A stretch of DNA of 64,000 nucleotides from Fagopyrum homotropicum (Eukaryota; Streptophyta; Magnoliopsida; Caryophyllales; Polygonaceae): the NCBI GenBank assembly GCA_033239125.1, contig BSWB01000003.1, positions 33,557,001 to 33,621,000 on the forward strand, in the 5' to 3' direction. Shown piece by piece: positions 11,762 to 21,008 of the stretch (its first letter is position 1; every line of letters begins with the position of its first letter). The notes beneath the pieces were generated by a model. That model was not told where the DNA came from, did no database searches, and saw nothing but the letters and a program-made list of their open reading frames with translations. Position numbers and translations under genes: made by a program.

Positions 11762-12240
11762 GATGACATGACTTATGACCTTAGTTTAGGCTTGTATTTA
11801 ATTAGATTTTTCCATTGTTTTTGCATGCATTTGCATTAGTTCGTGGCATATGCTTGATCGAGTCATATTGTTAGAAAAGATGTTTACACGAGATTTTGTC
11901 GGGTTTTCAAGCATTTCGGTGATCTTTTGGACGTTATTGACATATTTGAGGATCAAGCCCCGTGGCAGTTCGTACTCGAGGCATGAAGGAAGGCAGCTTT
12001 GGAGCAAAGAAGAAGTCAAGTGTGATTTCGGGTTGGTGCAGGATTGATCTCGGTTGAGATTCCTGAATCTTGCACCACCCGAAGTTTTCATCAAGTGAAG
12101 GCTCACGTGATGGCTAAAGAATCTCGGTCCTAACAACTGACGAATCTCACCCGAGATATACCAAATGACCGAGATTTCCCTCCTTAGCAACTTTTCAACA
12201 CTTGTCACAAAAATCAAAACGACCCTTGCTTTCCTGCGGT
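11762..12240 (+). repeat. Athila-type LTR 5' fragment with ATCTCGG motif
   Basis: The fragment starts TGATGACATGACTTATGACC and resembles the start of the E0 LTR (TGATAACACGATTTATGAC). It is truncated before any TATA box. It carries two dyads built from a different motif, at 12023-12085 (arms CGGGTTGGTGCA and TGCACCACCCG around ATCTCGGTTGAGAT) and 12120-12179 (AATCTCGGTC, ATCTCACCCGAGAT, GACCGAGATT). Confidence 0.7.
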
Positions 12241-12308
12241 GGAGTGTGATGTTGGGTGTGGCAGGCTGACCCTAGGTACCTCTCCTAAGACCTGGTAGAG
12301 GTCCATTA

Positions 12309-12477
12309 TATAACACCCCAAATCTCAGACTCGTGGCGCTACGGGTTAGGACCTCACAATGGGTCCCGACCCTGGCTCGACATCAATATTATTGGATCTT
12401 ACAACAAGGTACAAACGGTAAAACATGGAAATCCAAATATAATAGTATGCAAACGTAAGGTAAACTGTCAGAGTCAA
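12309..12477 (-). repeat. C2 3' LTR, outer piece
   Basis: TATAACACCCCAAATCTCAGACTCG here matches TGTAACACCCCAAATCTCACACTCG at 60087, allowing a G-to-A change in the terminal dinucleotide. It is cut at 12477 by E1, whose GTCAA duplication (12473-12477 and 25651-25655) marks the junction; the LTR resumes at 25656. Confidence 0.85.
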
Positions 12478-12755
12478 TGTTAGCATGAAATATTGTGATA
12501 TTTTAGGCACGTTTTCTAAACGTATTTGATTCATATTGATAGTCTTTGATTGAACTTTGCTGCATATGTGAGCTAGTATTACCTATATTGTCGATATGGA
12601 TGTCTACACTAGTTCTATGTTGATTATAGGTGATTTGGAGCTATTTCCGAACGGAATCGAGAAAAGGAGAGTTGATTTGATATGTCCATGGATTGAGGAC
12701 ATTCTTAGGAAGCAAATTGGAGTTTTAGCTTAAGGAATGCACGAGGCTAGGGAAG

Positions 12756-12950
12756 AATCACGTTCTTGCCCTAAACCACGCTCTAAAATACGGCCGTACT
12801 ACAAACCACGTTTAGTTCCACGGCCGTGGAACCCTGCAAAGGAAGCGTGATGCATTCCAGTAACTATTACGGCCGTGGAATATATGGTACAAACCGTGAC
12901 CTAATCCACGCCCTAAATTACGGTCGTGAGAACTTCCACGACCGTGATCT
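12756..12950 (+). promoter_or_regulatory. Cluster of ACGGCCGT dyads upstream of E1 promoter
   Basis: Within 195 bp there are TACGGCCGTA (12789-12798), a perfect TTCCACGGCCGTGGAA (12816-12831), TTACGGCCGTGGAA (12867-12880), TTACGGTCGTGA (about 12919) and TTCCACGACCGTGATC (about 12934), with flanking AATCACG and ACCGTGA half-sites. The cluster ends about 75 bp before the TATA box at 13024. The same cluster is in the 3' LTR at 24206-24400. Bound factor unknown. Confidence 0.8.
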
Positions 12951-13023
12951 TGGCGGATCTTTTCGCCACACTTTGAAGCCACGATCTTTTGAAGATTGGG
13001 CCGGGCCGATATTTTATCTTGCC

Positions 13024-13033
13024 CTATAAAAAG
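13024..13033 (+). promoter_or_regulatory. E1 LTR TATA box
   Basis: CTATAAAAAG is the best promoter match in the LTR and sits directly downstream of the palindrome cluster; the equivalent positions in E0, E2, E4-type and E5 LTRs also hold TATA boxes. Confidence 0.75.
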
Positions 13034-13554
13034 ACGGACGAAGCAAGATTCCGTCACCCCCGCTCATACCGGCTTATCACCGCTTGCACCCGCTACCTCC
13101 GCTCATACCGGCTTATACCCGCTTACGCCCGCCATCTTCGCTTAGCGGCATTTATCGACGCTTAGGATCGTTCATCTCCGAATTGGTGGAAGATCGAAGC
13201 TTTTGGAAGATTTTGCAAGAAGATCTCTCTTCTTGTTTAGGTTTGATTCGGAAAACGGATTGACATCCCGTTTTCCCTTCTTTCCTAAGGTTGTGATTGT
13301 TAACTTTATTGCGAATCTTTTGACAACATTCGTTCTTGATTGTGACTTTGAGATTGGTTTGAAGATTATTGAAAGTTCTTGAAAGTTTTCATCTTTTTAT
13401 CTTTTAATTCTTGAATTGATATCAACATGACTGTTATTGGCTAAAAACCCTTAACAATTCTAAGGTGAAGGGTTGATAGTTGTGGCTTAGATGATGATAG
13501 ATCGATCGCAAATAGATTAGACCCTGAGAGTTAGAGAGAATCGCCGACAACCCT

Positions 13555-13612
13555 AAATTACGGCCTGTTTTTGAGTCCACGGCCGTGGAACCTCAAGAAC
13601 TAACCGTGATTT
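13555..13612 (+). promoter_or_regulatory. Downstream dyad of E1 LTR
   Basis: AAATTACGG (13555-13563), perfect TCCACGGCCGTGGA (13576-13589) and AACCGTGATTT (13602-13612), about 530 bp downstream of the TATA box. The 3' LTR copy is at 25005-25062. Confidence 0.75.
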
Positions 13613-14206
13613 CCCTTAAGTCCACGAACTTGCTTTTACTTTAATCCAAAGTTAAAGATTTGCTTTAACTTAGTTTAGACTTGTCTTTTCTAGGTGGTAG
13701 TGAAGCCTCAACAACCTCTACCTCGATTGTGAGTGTCACAACCTCAATCGGTTAAGTTAGTCTTGATCCTTGGTTTACAAGTTTGGGTATTTGACACTAA
13801 TTCTCACCTTTAGAATCTTTCTATATTGAGCCTCAACAACCTGTATAGAGAGTGCCTTGTAGGTGAGTTACATAAGGTTTTTGGAACTTCACCGTACGAT
13901 TACCTTACATTAGCATACCTTTGCATATCTTAACTCTGTCTTTATATCATTAAGTATATCTTGAATCGATTGCCACAGCTGGATACTTGGATCTTTAGGA
14001 TTGTTGTTTTCCCAATATTTGCAAAACTCTCATACTTACTCACTTGGTAACCTGCAATCGAATTTGTTCCCACCCAAATCCCTGTGTTCGATACTCTGGA
14101 ATTCTTGCTTAGCTACGTCGATCCGTACACTGCGGGTTCGCTGCTTAATTCTAGTTTTATAAATTTAAAGCTTATTTGCACACACCTTTAGGGGCGAACA
14201 ATTTTT

Positions 14207-14224
14207 TGGCGCCGTTGCCGGGGA
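14207..14224 (+). other. E1 primer binding site (tRNA-Asp)
   Basis: TGGCGCCGTTGCCGGGGA is complementary to the 3' end of plant tRNA-Asp and lies 6 bp after the LTR, the known Athila primer arrangement. Confidence 0.9.
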
Positions 14225-14301
14225 TTTGGTTTCGGCCGAATCCGGTTGCCGGTTGTCAAGCTTGGGAGCTTGCTCTCGTTATTTGATATTACTTTGAGTG
14301 C

Positions 14302-16479
14302 ATGCGCAGGTCTAGGAACACCAAAGATCTCTTACCTCTTGATCAAGAGCTAGAGAAAACCTTGAGGCAAAAGCGCAAGGAAAAGAAGATGGCCGAAGAA
14401 CACGAACGTGATCTTCAAACGGAGTTGGCAGAGAAGGAAGCTCAACTCCAATGGAATGAGAACCTCCGCCAGGATGAAATGGATCGTCATCAATCTGAAG
14501 TTAGCAAACTGCAGGATGCGATGTTCCAAATGAGGATGGAGTTAAGCGACCTTAAGAATAAAGGAAGCAAGAAATCCTCAAGGAGGGGATCAAGAACTAG
14601 AAGAAGAAGTCACTCGTCCGCTGATGATAGTGACTCTTCCATGCCACCGTTAGAGGAGATTGACCCCACGATCAATATGAATCCTTTCCATCCACGAGGA
14701 GCTTCTAATCGCCGCATTCCACCTAGGAATGTGAGGGTCGAACGTGTGGATAATGAGCCAAGAACTCTTGGCCAGCGGATGGATCCAACGCAACAACCAC
14801 GCCGCTTGGGTGTGAATTTTGATGCTGAAGATGTGCAAGGGTTTAGCTTTAACCCTCAAGTTATTACTCTTGTTCGCCAAAGCCAATTTGGCGGTACAAG
14901 CGCTGAATCTCCACACCAACACTTGCAAAACTTTGAGTGTATGATGGAGACGATGAGACCGAAGAATGCTACCACCAATAGCTACAAGCTTAAACCCTTC
15001 TTCTTCTCTTTGAAAGGGAAAGCGTTGTCTTGGTACCAAGCTCTTCCTAATGGGAAACTAGACACGTGGGAAGACCTTTCCGCGGAGTTTCTCACCAAAT
15101 TCTTCCCGCCCTCCAAAACGGCGGAACTTAGAGGTAAGATTAATGCTTTTTCCATGAGACCTAACGAAAGTTTGTTTCAATCTTGGGAAAGGTTTCAGGA
15201 TTTGCTCTTGGATTGTCCTCATCATGGCATATCCAAGCTTGCCTTGCTAGAGATTTACTACAAGGGGCTGGATGCGGGAACGCAATTCAACCTCCAATCC
15301 CTCTCATGTGGAACGTTCATGGACATGAGAGAAGATGACGCTTGGGACTTCATCGAGAAGCAAACAAGAGTCATAGAGAAGTATTCCCACCGGAAAGTGG
15401 AGGGAAATCGTGTGGAGCAAGGAGCAAAGCTCACACATGAAGCTCAAAATCAGATCTTCTCCCTCAACAATGAGATCAAAGAGTTGAAGGAGGCTATCAA
15501 GACCAACTTCCCAAAGCAACAAGAGAAGGATGTTGGCTATTTGGGCAACAACAATGGCGGTGATAACACCAACCGCAACAACAACAACAATAACCGGAAC
15601 AACAACCGGAATAACAATTGGAATGGAAACAACAACAACCGGAACAACAATTGGAACAACAATAGGGGTTCAAAAAACAACAATTGGCGCTCCAATCAAC
15701 AAAATTCCGGTAACTCATATCCTTCCAATTCTAATTCACTAACGCCACCTTCCTCTTCCTCTACTCCTTTGAAAAGCCAGGGGCAATCATCTAATGGAGG
15801 AAACAATACGGGAAAGGAGAAGCCCGATCCCATGTTGGAAACAATTTTGGGAAAGCTTCAAGGGTTGGAGAACCGCCTCATCAAGGTTGATGATCAAGTT
15901 TCTAAGGTTGACAAAGCTCAAAAAGTTTTGGAAAACCAAATGTTCAACCACGCAGAGGAAGTTCCTAGAAATCAAGGGAAACTTCCAGGAAAGACGGAGG
16001 ACAACCCTAAGGGAAGGGTGATGGCGATTACAACTAGGAGCGGAGTGACTACTACCGATCCGCAGCCTACATTCGTTGAAGTCCCCGTAGAGAAGGAAAA
16101 AGAAAAAGGGAAGGAGAAGGAAGATGTCTATGTTCCTCCTCTAGCTTACAAACCTCCCCTACCATTTCCTCAATCTAGAGCGCGAGCGCGCCTAGACAAA
16201 CAATTCGGTAAGTTCATAGAACTCATGAGTAAGCTGCATATTAATATACCCTTCATTGATGCTATTGTAGGTATGCCGGCTTATGGCAAGTTCTTGAAGG
16301 AGCTCCTCTCCAACAAGAGGAAGCTAGAAGATTTTGGTGAGGTCAAGATGAGTTCGGATTCTTCGGATCTCATCAAGACCATGAAGGAGAAAATGCCCCC
16401 AAAGTTGAAGGATCCGGGGTCATTTTGCATTCCCATTGGAGTGGGAGATGTCACATATGACGCTTTATGTGACTTATGA
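14302..16479 (+). CDS. E1 gag and start of protease, ended by stop in the active site
   Basis: The 725-codon frame starts MRRSRN, like the starts in E2, E3 and E5, 78 bp after the primer site. It has a charged coiled-coil-like N terminus (about 15-95), a Retrotrans_gag core at about 230-330 (FSLKGKALSWYQ, EFLTKFFPP), an Asn/Arg-rich stretch (about 415-471) and a protease start. It stops at TGA 16477-16479, directly after the catalytic Asp and Leu of the D-L-G-A motif where E2 and E3 have Gly. The protein would be a gag with no working protease. Gag forms the particle and binds genomic RNA in the cytoplasm. Confidence 0.9.
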   Translation: MRRSRNTKDLLPLDQELEKTLRQKRKEKKMAEEHERDLQTELAEKEAQLQWNENLRQDEMDRHQSEVSKLQDAMFQMRMELSDLKNKGSKKSSRRGSRTRRRSHSSADDSDSSMPPLEEIDPTINMNPFHPRGASNRRIPPRNVRVERVDNEPRTLGQRMDPTQQPRRLGVNFDAEDVQGFSFNPQVITLVRQSQFGGTSAESPHQHLQNFECMMETMRPKNATTNSYKLKPFFFSLKGKALSWYQALPNGKLDTWEDLSAEFLTKFFPPSKTAELRGKINAFSMRPNESLFQSWERFQDLLLDCPHHGISKLALLEIYYKGLDAGTQFNLQSLSCGTFMDMREDDAWDFIEKQTRVIEKYSHRKVEGNRVEQGAKLTHEAQNQIFSLNNEIKELKEAIKTNFPKQQEKDVGYLGNNNGGDNTNRNNNNNNRNNNRNNNWNGNNNNRNNNWNNNRGSKNNNWRSNQQNSGNSYPSNSNSLTPPSSSSTPLKSQGQSSNGGNNTGKEKPDPMLETILGKLQGLENRLIKVDDQVSKVDKAQKVLENQMFNHAEEVPRNQGKLPGKTEDNPKGRVMAITTRSGVTTTDPQPTFVEVPVEKEKEKGKEKEDVYVPPLAYKPPLPFPQSRARARLDKQFGKFIELMSKLHINIPFIDAIVGMPAYGKFLKELLSNKRKLEDFGEVKMSSDSSDLIKTMKEKMPPKLKDPGSFCIPIGVGDVTYDALCDL

Positions 16480-17964
16480 GCAAGTGTGAGCATCATACCA
16501 CTTGCATTGTGCAGGAAGATCGGTTTAGGCGACCCTAAACCGGTAAAGATGACGTTGTACATGGCGGATCGATCCATCACTCGCCCCGTCGGTATTGTAG
16601 AAGACGTCCCGGTCAAGCTAGGTAAATTCTTTGTCCCCATTGATTTTGTCGTGCTTGACATTCCTGCAGATAGTCCGGTCCCGATCATACTCGGAAGACC
16701 GTTTCTTGCAACTTCCGGCTGCATGGTCGATTGCAAGAATGGTAGACTCGCTTTTGATATTGGAGAAGAGAAAGTAGAATTCGTTCTTTCCACTCTAGTG
16801 AAGGAGCCGGTTTTCGACGAGGACATTTACGATGTCCTAGATGAAGAAGGTTTATCTAGGGAAGAGGTAAGTGCAATTCTCTTTAACGATCCTTTACAAA
16901 AAGTCATTACCATGAGTCTAACAGATGTAGGGGAAGAAGGAGAGTGCAAAGAGGAAATTGAAGCCTTAGAAGCACAAGAAGAGATGCATGAAGTGGAGTT
17001 TGAGAAACTCCACGATGAGGCTGAGAATGTTAGAATCCACGGTCATACCCTATATTCCACGACCGTGGATTTCACAACCAAAATCGACCTCCATTCCAGG
17101 GGATTACACGGCCGTGGAACATATGGAGAGGCCGTATTTCTGACCGTGGAAGAAGGTGATCGGCATACTTCTTCAACTTCTTTTGATTCTTCTCCAACTC
17201 ACTCAACACCCTTAGAAACTTCTAAGGAAACGTCGGATGCTCCTCAAGGATCATTGGAAGCTCCGAAAGTGATGGAACTCAAACCACTTCCTACTCATCT
17301 AAGGTACGCTTTTCTAGGATCTAATTCTACCTTTCCGGTTATCGTTAGCTCCGAACTGAGCATAGATGAACATGAGCAGCTCATGATTGTCCTTAGGAAA
17401 CATAGAAAAGCCATAGGCTACACTATTGAGGACTTAGTAGGAATTAAACCCTCCCTATGTATGCATAAGATACTAATGGAGGAGGACTTTAGAACTTCAA
17501 GACAACCTCAAAGGCGGTTGAATCCGACCATGAAGGAGGTTGTCAAGAAGGAGATTCTTAAACTTCTTGATGCAGGTATCATCTATCCTATCTCCGATAG
17601 CAAGTGGGTGAGTCCAGTTCAAGTAGTTCCGAAGAAGGGAGGAATGACGGTCATCACCAACAAGAACAACGAACTCATTCCTACCCGAACCGTGACTGGA
17701 TGGCGAATGTGTATAGACTACCGCAAGCTCAACAACGTAACGCGGAAGGATCACTTTCCATTGCCATTCATCGATCAAATGCTTGAAAGGTTAGCACAAC
17801 ATTCACATTTTTGCTACCTTGACGGTTATAGTGGTTTCTTTCAGATTCGATACATCCGGATGATCAAGAGAAGACCACATTCACGTGCCCTTGGGGTACG
17901 TTCGCCTATAGAAGAATGCGGTTCGGGCTTTGCAACGCCCCAGCCACCTTTCAACGGTGCATGA
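16480..17964 (+). pseudogene. E1 protease remainder, linker and first half of RT
   Basis: The same frame resumes after the TGA at 16486. It holds the rest of the retropepsin (ASVSIIPLA; IILGRPFLATSG near 16690), then a linker in which ACGGCCGT palindromes are part of the coding sequence (17035-17150), then RT from about 17280 with MCIDYRKLN and YLDGYSG motifs. Compared with E3, one base is missing near 17848, after FFQI, and the frame runs off into unrelated codons to 17964. RT continues in another frame from 17916. Confidence 0.85.
17035..17150 (+). promoter_or_regulatory. ACGGCCGT palindromes inside the protease-RT linker
   Basis: ATCCACGGT (17035), ATTCCACGACCGTGGAT (17054-17070), TACACGGCCGTGGAA (17105-17119) and ACCGTGGA (17143-17150) lie within coding sequence for the linker between protease and RT. 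E3 (49233-49355) and E2 (35913-36060) have their own family motif in the same place. Confidence 0.7.
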
Positions 17965-20177
17965 TGGCCATCTTCTCCGAATACGTAGAGGAAATCATGG
18001 AAGTCTTCATGGACGACTTCTCCGTATACGGTTCCTCTTTTAACGATTGCCTTTCTAACCTTTCTCTTGTTTTACAAAGATGTGAAGACACTAACCTAGT
18101 TCTTAATTGGGAGAAGTGTCAATTCATGGTTAAGGAAGGAATCGTATTAGGTCACTTAGTCTCTAGTAGAGGGATAGAGGTAGACAAGGCTAAGATAGAG
18201 ACCATAGAGAAACTTCCTCCCCCAATTTCGGTGAAAGGGATAAGAAGTTTCCTAGGACATGTTGGATTTTATAGACGTTTCATTAAGGACTTTTCTAAGA
18301 TATCAAAACCTCTCACTAATCTATTGATGAAGGATGCGGTTTTTGAGTTTTCACAGGAATGTTTGGATGCGTTTAACACCATTCGGCAAGCTCTAATTTC
18401 AGCACCTATTATCCAACCTCCGGATTGGACTCTCCCCTTCGAGATTATGTGCGATGCTAGTGACGTAGCTATTGGAGCTGTTCTTAGACAACGAAAGGAA
18501 GGACGAACCCATGCCATATACTATGCTAGCAAGACGCTAGATGAAGGGCAGCTCAACTACGACACTACCGAGAAAGAATTTCTAGCCATTGTCTATGCTA
18601 TTGACAAGTTTCGCTCTTATCTTGTAGGTGCAAAGGTGATTATCTACACGGATCATGCTGCGATCCGGTACCTCCTTGCGAAGAAAGATGCGAAGCCAAG
18701 GCTGATTAGATGGATTCTTCTCCTACAAGAATTCGATCTTGAGATCCGCGACAAGAAAGGTTCAGAAAATTCTGTTGCGGATCATTTGAGTCGCCTAACA
18801 CATCTAGGGGACGACCATCTACCCATTGATGACTCCTTTCCAGACGAACACTTACACATCATAGAGGAGTGCATCAACGTGATCTCCAAAGTTAACGAAC
18901 CATGGTTTGCTGATTTTGTTAACTATCTGGTTTGCCAGGAGACACCGCCCGGACTATCCTACGCACAAAGGAAGAAGTTCTTTAAGAACGTCCGGGAATA
19001 CTATTGGAACGAGCCTCTCCTCTTTAAGAGAGGTCCGGATGGCATCATCCGGCAATGTGTGCCGGAAGATGAGATGCAAAGTGTCATCCGCCATTGTCAT
19101 TCACTACCTTGTGGAGGACACGCTAGTTCGAACAAGACTAGCGCAAAGGTATTGCAATCTGGATTCTATTGGCCTACTTTATTTAGAGATGTGCAATCCT
19201 TTGTTTCTTGCTGCGATGCTTGTCAAAGAACAGGCAATATTTCTAGAAGGAACGAGATGCCCCTCAACAACATCCAAGAGGTGGAGATTTTCGACGTTTG
19301 GGGAGTTGATTTCATGGGACCATTCCCATCTTCTTGTGGAAACCAATACATACTATTGGCGGTAGACTATGTTTCTAGATGGGTGGAAGCAATTGCCTCT
19401 CCCACAAATGATGCCATGGTGGTGGTTAAGTTCTTCAACAAGACCATCTTTCCGCGATTTGGAACACCAAGGACGATCATTAGTGATGGAGGTTCTCACT
19501 TCATAGCCCGTCGCTTTGAAGCTCTTCTAGCTAAGTATGGGGTTACTCACAAGATCGCTACCCCTTATCATCCACAAACTAGTGGACAAGTTGAGATCTC
19601 AAATAGGGAGATCAAAGGAATTCTAGAAAAGACGGTTTCAAGGACTAGGAAGGATTGGTCCTTGAAACTAGATGATGCATTATGGGCGTACCGGACTGCG
19701 TACAAGACTCCCATAGGAACCACACCATACAACCTTGTGTATGGGAAGTCTTGTCACTTGCCGGTGGAGCTAGAGCACAAAGCGTTTTGGGCTATCAAGT
19801 GGCTGAATTTCAGCATGAAGGAAGCGGGAGAGAAACGTCTCCTAGACATCAATAAGCTGGATGAACTTTGCTTGAACGCCTATGAAAACGCCAAGATCTA
19901 CAAGGAAAGGGCAAAGCGTTGGCATGATAAGCATATCATTCCAAAGGACTTCAAAGAAGGAGATCAAGTTCTCCTCTTCAATTCAAGACTTCGCCTCTTT
20001 CCAGGTAAGCTTAAATCCCGTTGGACCGGACCCTTTCTAATTAAGCGTATTTTCCCCCATGGTGCAGTTGAAGTATGGGGTGAAGCGAGCGGAAGCTTTA
20101 AGGTGAACGGCCAACGACTCAAGAAGTATACGCCGGAACTCCAAACTGAGGAGTTTGCACCTACCGCACTCGAATAA
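17916..20177 (+). CDS. E1 RT second half, RNase H and integrase
   Basis: This 753-codon frame begins within RT. It has the catalytic FMDD (a YxDD variant, about residues 31-34), a connection region, RNase H (MCDASD near 177, YTDHA near 243, ADHLSRL near 288), an integrase zinc finger (HCHSLPCGGH...CDACQ, about 390-435), an integrase core with VDFMGPFP, ISDGG and the QTSGQVE glutamate, and a GPY/F module (SRWTGPF) near the end. No chromodomain follows, as expected for Athila. The ATG is only the first in this frame after the frameshift, so it is not likely to be a true start. Confidence 0.9.
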   Translation: MRFGLCNAPATFQRCMMAIFSEYVEEIMEVFMDDFSVYGSSFNDCLSNLSLVLQRCEDTNLVLNWEKCQFMVKEGIVLGHLVSSRGIEVDKAKIETIEKLPPPISVKGIRSFLGHVGFYRRFIKDFSKISKPLTNLLMKDAVFEFSQECLDAFNTIRQALISAPIIQPPDWTLPFEIMCDASDVAIGAVLRQRKEGRTHAIYYASKTLDEGQLNYDTTEKEFLAIVYAIDKFRSYLVGAKVIIYTDHAAIRYLLAKKDAKPRLIRWILLLQEFDLEIRDKKGSENSVADHLSRLTHLGDDHLPIDDSFPDEHLHIIEECINVISKVNEPWFADFVNYLVCQETPPGLSYAQRKKFFKNVREYYWNEPLLFKRGPDGIIRQCVPEDEMQSVIRHCHSLPCGGHASSNKTSAKVLQSGFYWPTLFRDVQSFVSCCDACQRTGNISRRNEMPLNNIQEVEIFDVWGVDFMGPFPSSCGNQYILLAVDYVSRWVEAIASPTNDAMVVVKFFNKTIFPRFGTPRTIISDGGSHFIARRFEALLAKYGVTHKIATPYHPQTSGQVEISNREIKGILEKTVSRTRKDWSLKLDDALWAYRTAYKTPIGTTPYNLVYGKSCHLPVELEHKAFWAIKWLNFSMKEAGEKRLLDINKLDELCLNAYENAKIYKERAKRWHDKHIIPKDFKEGDQVLLFNSRLRLFPGKLKSRWTGPFLIKRIFPHGAVEVWGEASGSFKVNGQRLKKYTPELQTEEFAPTALE

Positions 20178-20217
20178 GTGCGAGTTTGGTCTAGCTACGA
20201 CCTTAAACAAAGCGCTT

Positions 20218-20235
20218 CTTGGGAGGCAACCCAAG
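20218..20235 (+). other. Stem-loop just after the pol stop
   Basis: CTTGGGAGGCAACCCAAG has a 6-bp stem and a 6-nt loop and lies 40 bp after the E1 pol stop. E2 has CTTGGGAGCCAACCCAAG at 39120-39137, and E3 a related TGGGAGACAACCCA in reverse at 46143-46156. Confidence 0.75.
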
Positions 20236-20435
20236 GTATTGCATTTTCGTTTCGTTTTCGATTCATAGTTTAGCTTAGAATAGACGTTCTTTTTTTCTTT
20301 GTTTTTGCCTCGATTTCTTCCGGTATGTTCGTGTTTTTGGTTGTAGGATCGATGGAAAAGGAAAAGAGGAGAGTAATGTTGAAGAAAAGCGACGAAATTC
20401 GGACTTTGGAGCTTTACAGGAGGTTCCACGGTCTA

Positions 20436-20577
20436 AATTACGGTCGTCATAGCTACAGTGGCCGTAATTTCCAAAAGCCTTTGAAAAATCACCAAAACCA
20501 CGGTTCTGTACACTTCCACGGCCGTGGAACACCCCGACAGACCGTGATTTTCAAAATTTTGCCTGCAACTATATAAG
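20436..20577 (+). promoter_or_regulatory. Internal promoter with family dyads before the Athila ORF
   Basis: An AAATTACGG/CCGTAATTT pair (20436-20470) is followed by ACCACGGTTCT (20497-20507), perfect TTCCACGGCCGTGGAA (20514-20529) and ACCGTGATTTTC (20541-20552), then CTATATAAG (20569-20577). This repeats the dyad-then-TATA order of the LTR promoter. A transcript starting about 30 bp on would have a 400-nt leader before the ATG at 21009. Promoter activity is inferred. Confidence 0.6.
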
Positions 20578-20943
20578 CCACGTTCTTCACAAAACTCATC
20601 CCAAAAACCCCTCTTTCCACGACCTAATTGCTGGAATTCCACGACCTCCTCAAAATCTTTGTTTCTTAATCGTTTCTAACGATTCTTCTTCCCAAACTGC
20701 AGCAAATTCAACCACAAACAACATCCAAGCGACGAATCGAGCGGAAATTCATCAACAAACTCGCATTTCGGGTTTTTCAATCCAAAAAAGAGGTTTATTC
20801 TTTGTTCTTGATTCTCTCCAATTTGGTTCATTTTTGCTATAGATTTTTAGGAAGAACTGATAGAGACTGGAAGGAATTAGACTAGGACTGCTTGTTGTGG
20901 TGATTGCTTGTGAATTTGCTGAGATTCGTGAAATTCTGGGACG

Positions 20944-21000
20944 AATCACGGTCTTTGGGTAAACCACGGCCGTAATTCTTGAAGAACAGACCGTAATTTT
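20944..21000 (+). promoter_or_regulatory. Dyad immediately before the Athila ORF start
   Basis: AATCACGG (20944-20951), ACCACGGCCGTAA (20963-20975) and ACCGTAATTTT (20990-21000) end 8 bp before the ATG. Their place about 370 bp after the internal TATA box parallels the downstream dyad of the LTR. Confidence 0.7.
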
Positions 21001-21008
21001 TCTGCAGA

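Larger units (their letters stand above)
12478..14200 (+). repeat. E1 5' LTR
   Basis: TGTTAGCATG...GGGGCGAACA, 1723 bp. A CTATAAAAAG box lies at 13024-13033. A dense cluster of ACGGCCGT palindromes lies upstream at 12756-12950 and a single dyad lies downstream at 13555-13612. The CCGTACACTGCGGG stem-loop signature is at 14123-14136. Confidence 0.95.

Noticed and set aside
12812..13057. Frames on both strands with HGRG-type peptides, also at 24262-24507
   Set aside because: They arise because ACGGCCGT palindromes encode the same residues on either strand; they sit in both LTRs across the promoter.
15497..15742. Cys-rich and Thr-rich frames opposite or beside the gag Asn-rich stretch
   Set aside because: They are alternative readings of AAC repeats in gag; the same happens at 63377-63838 in E5.
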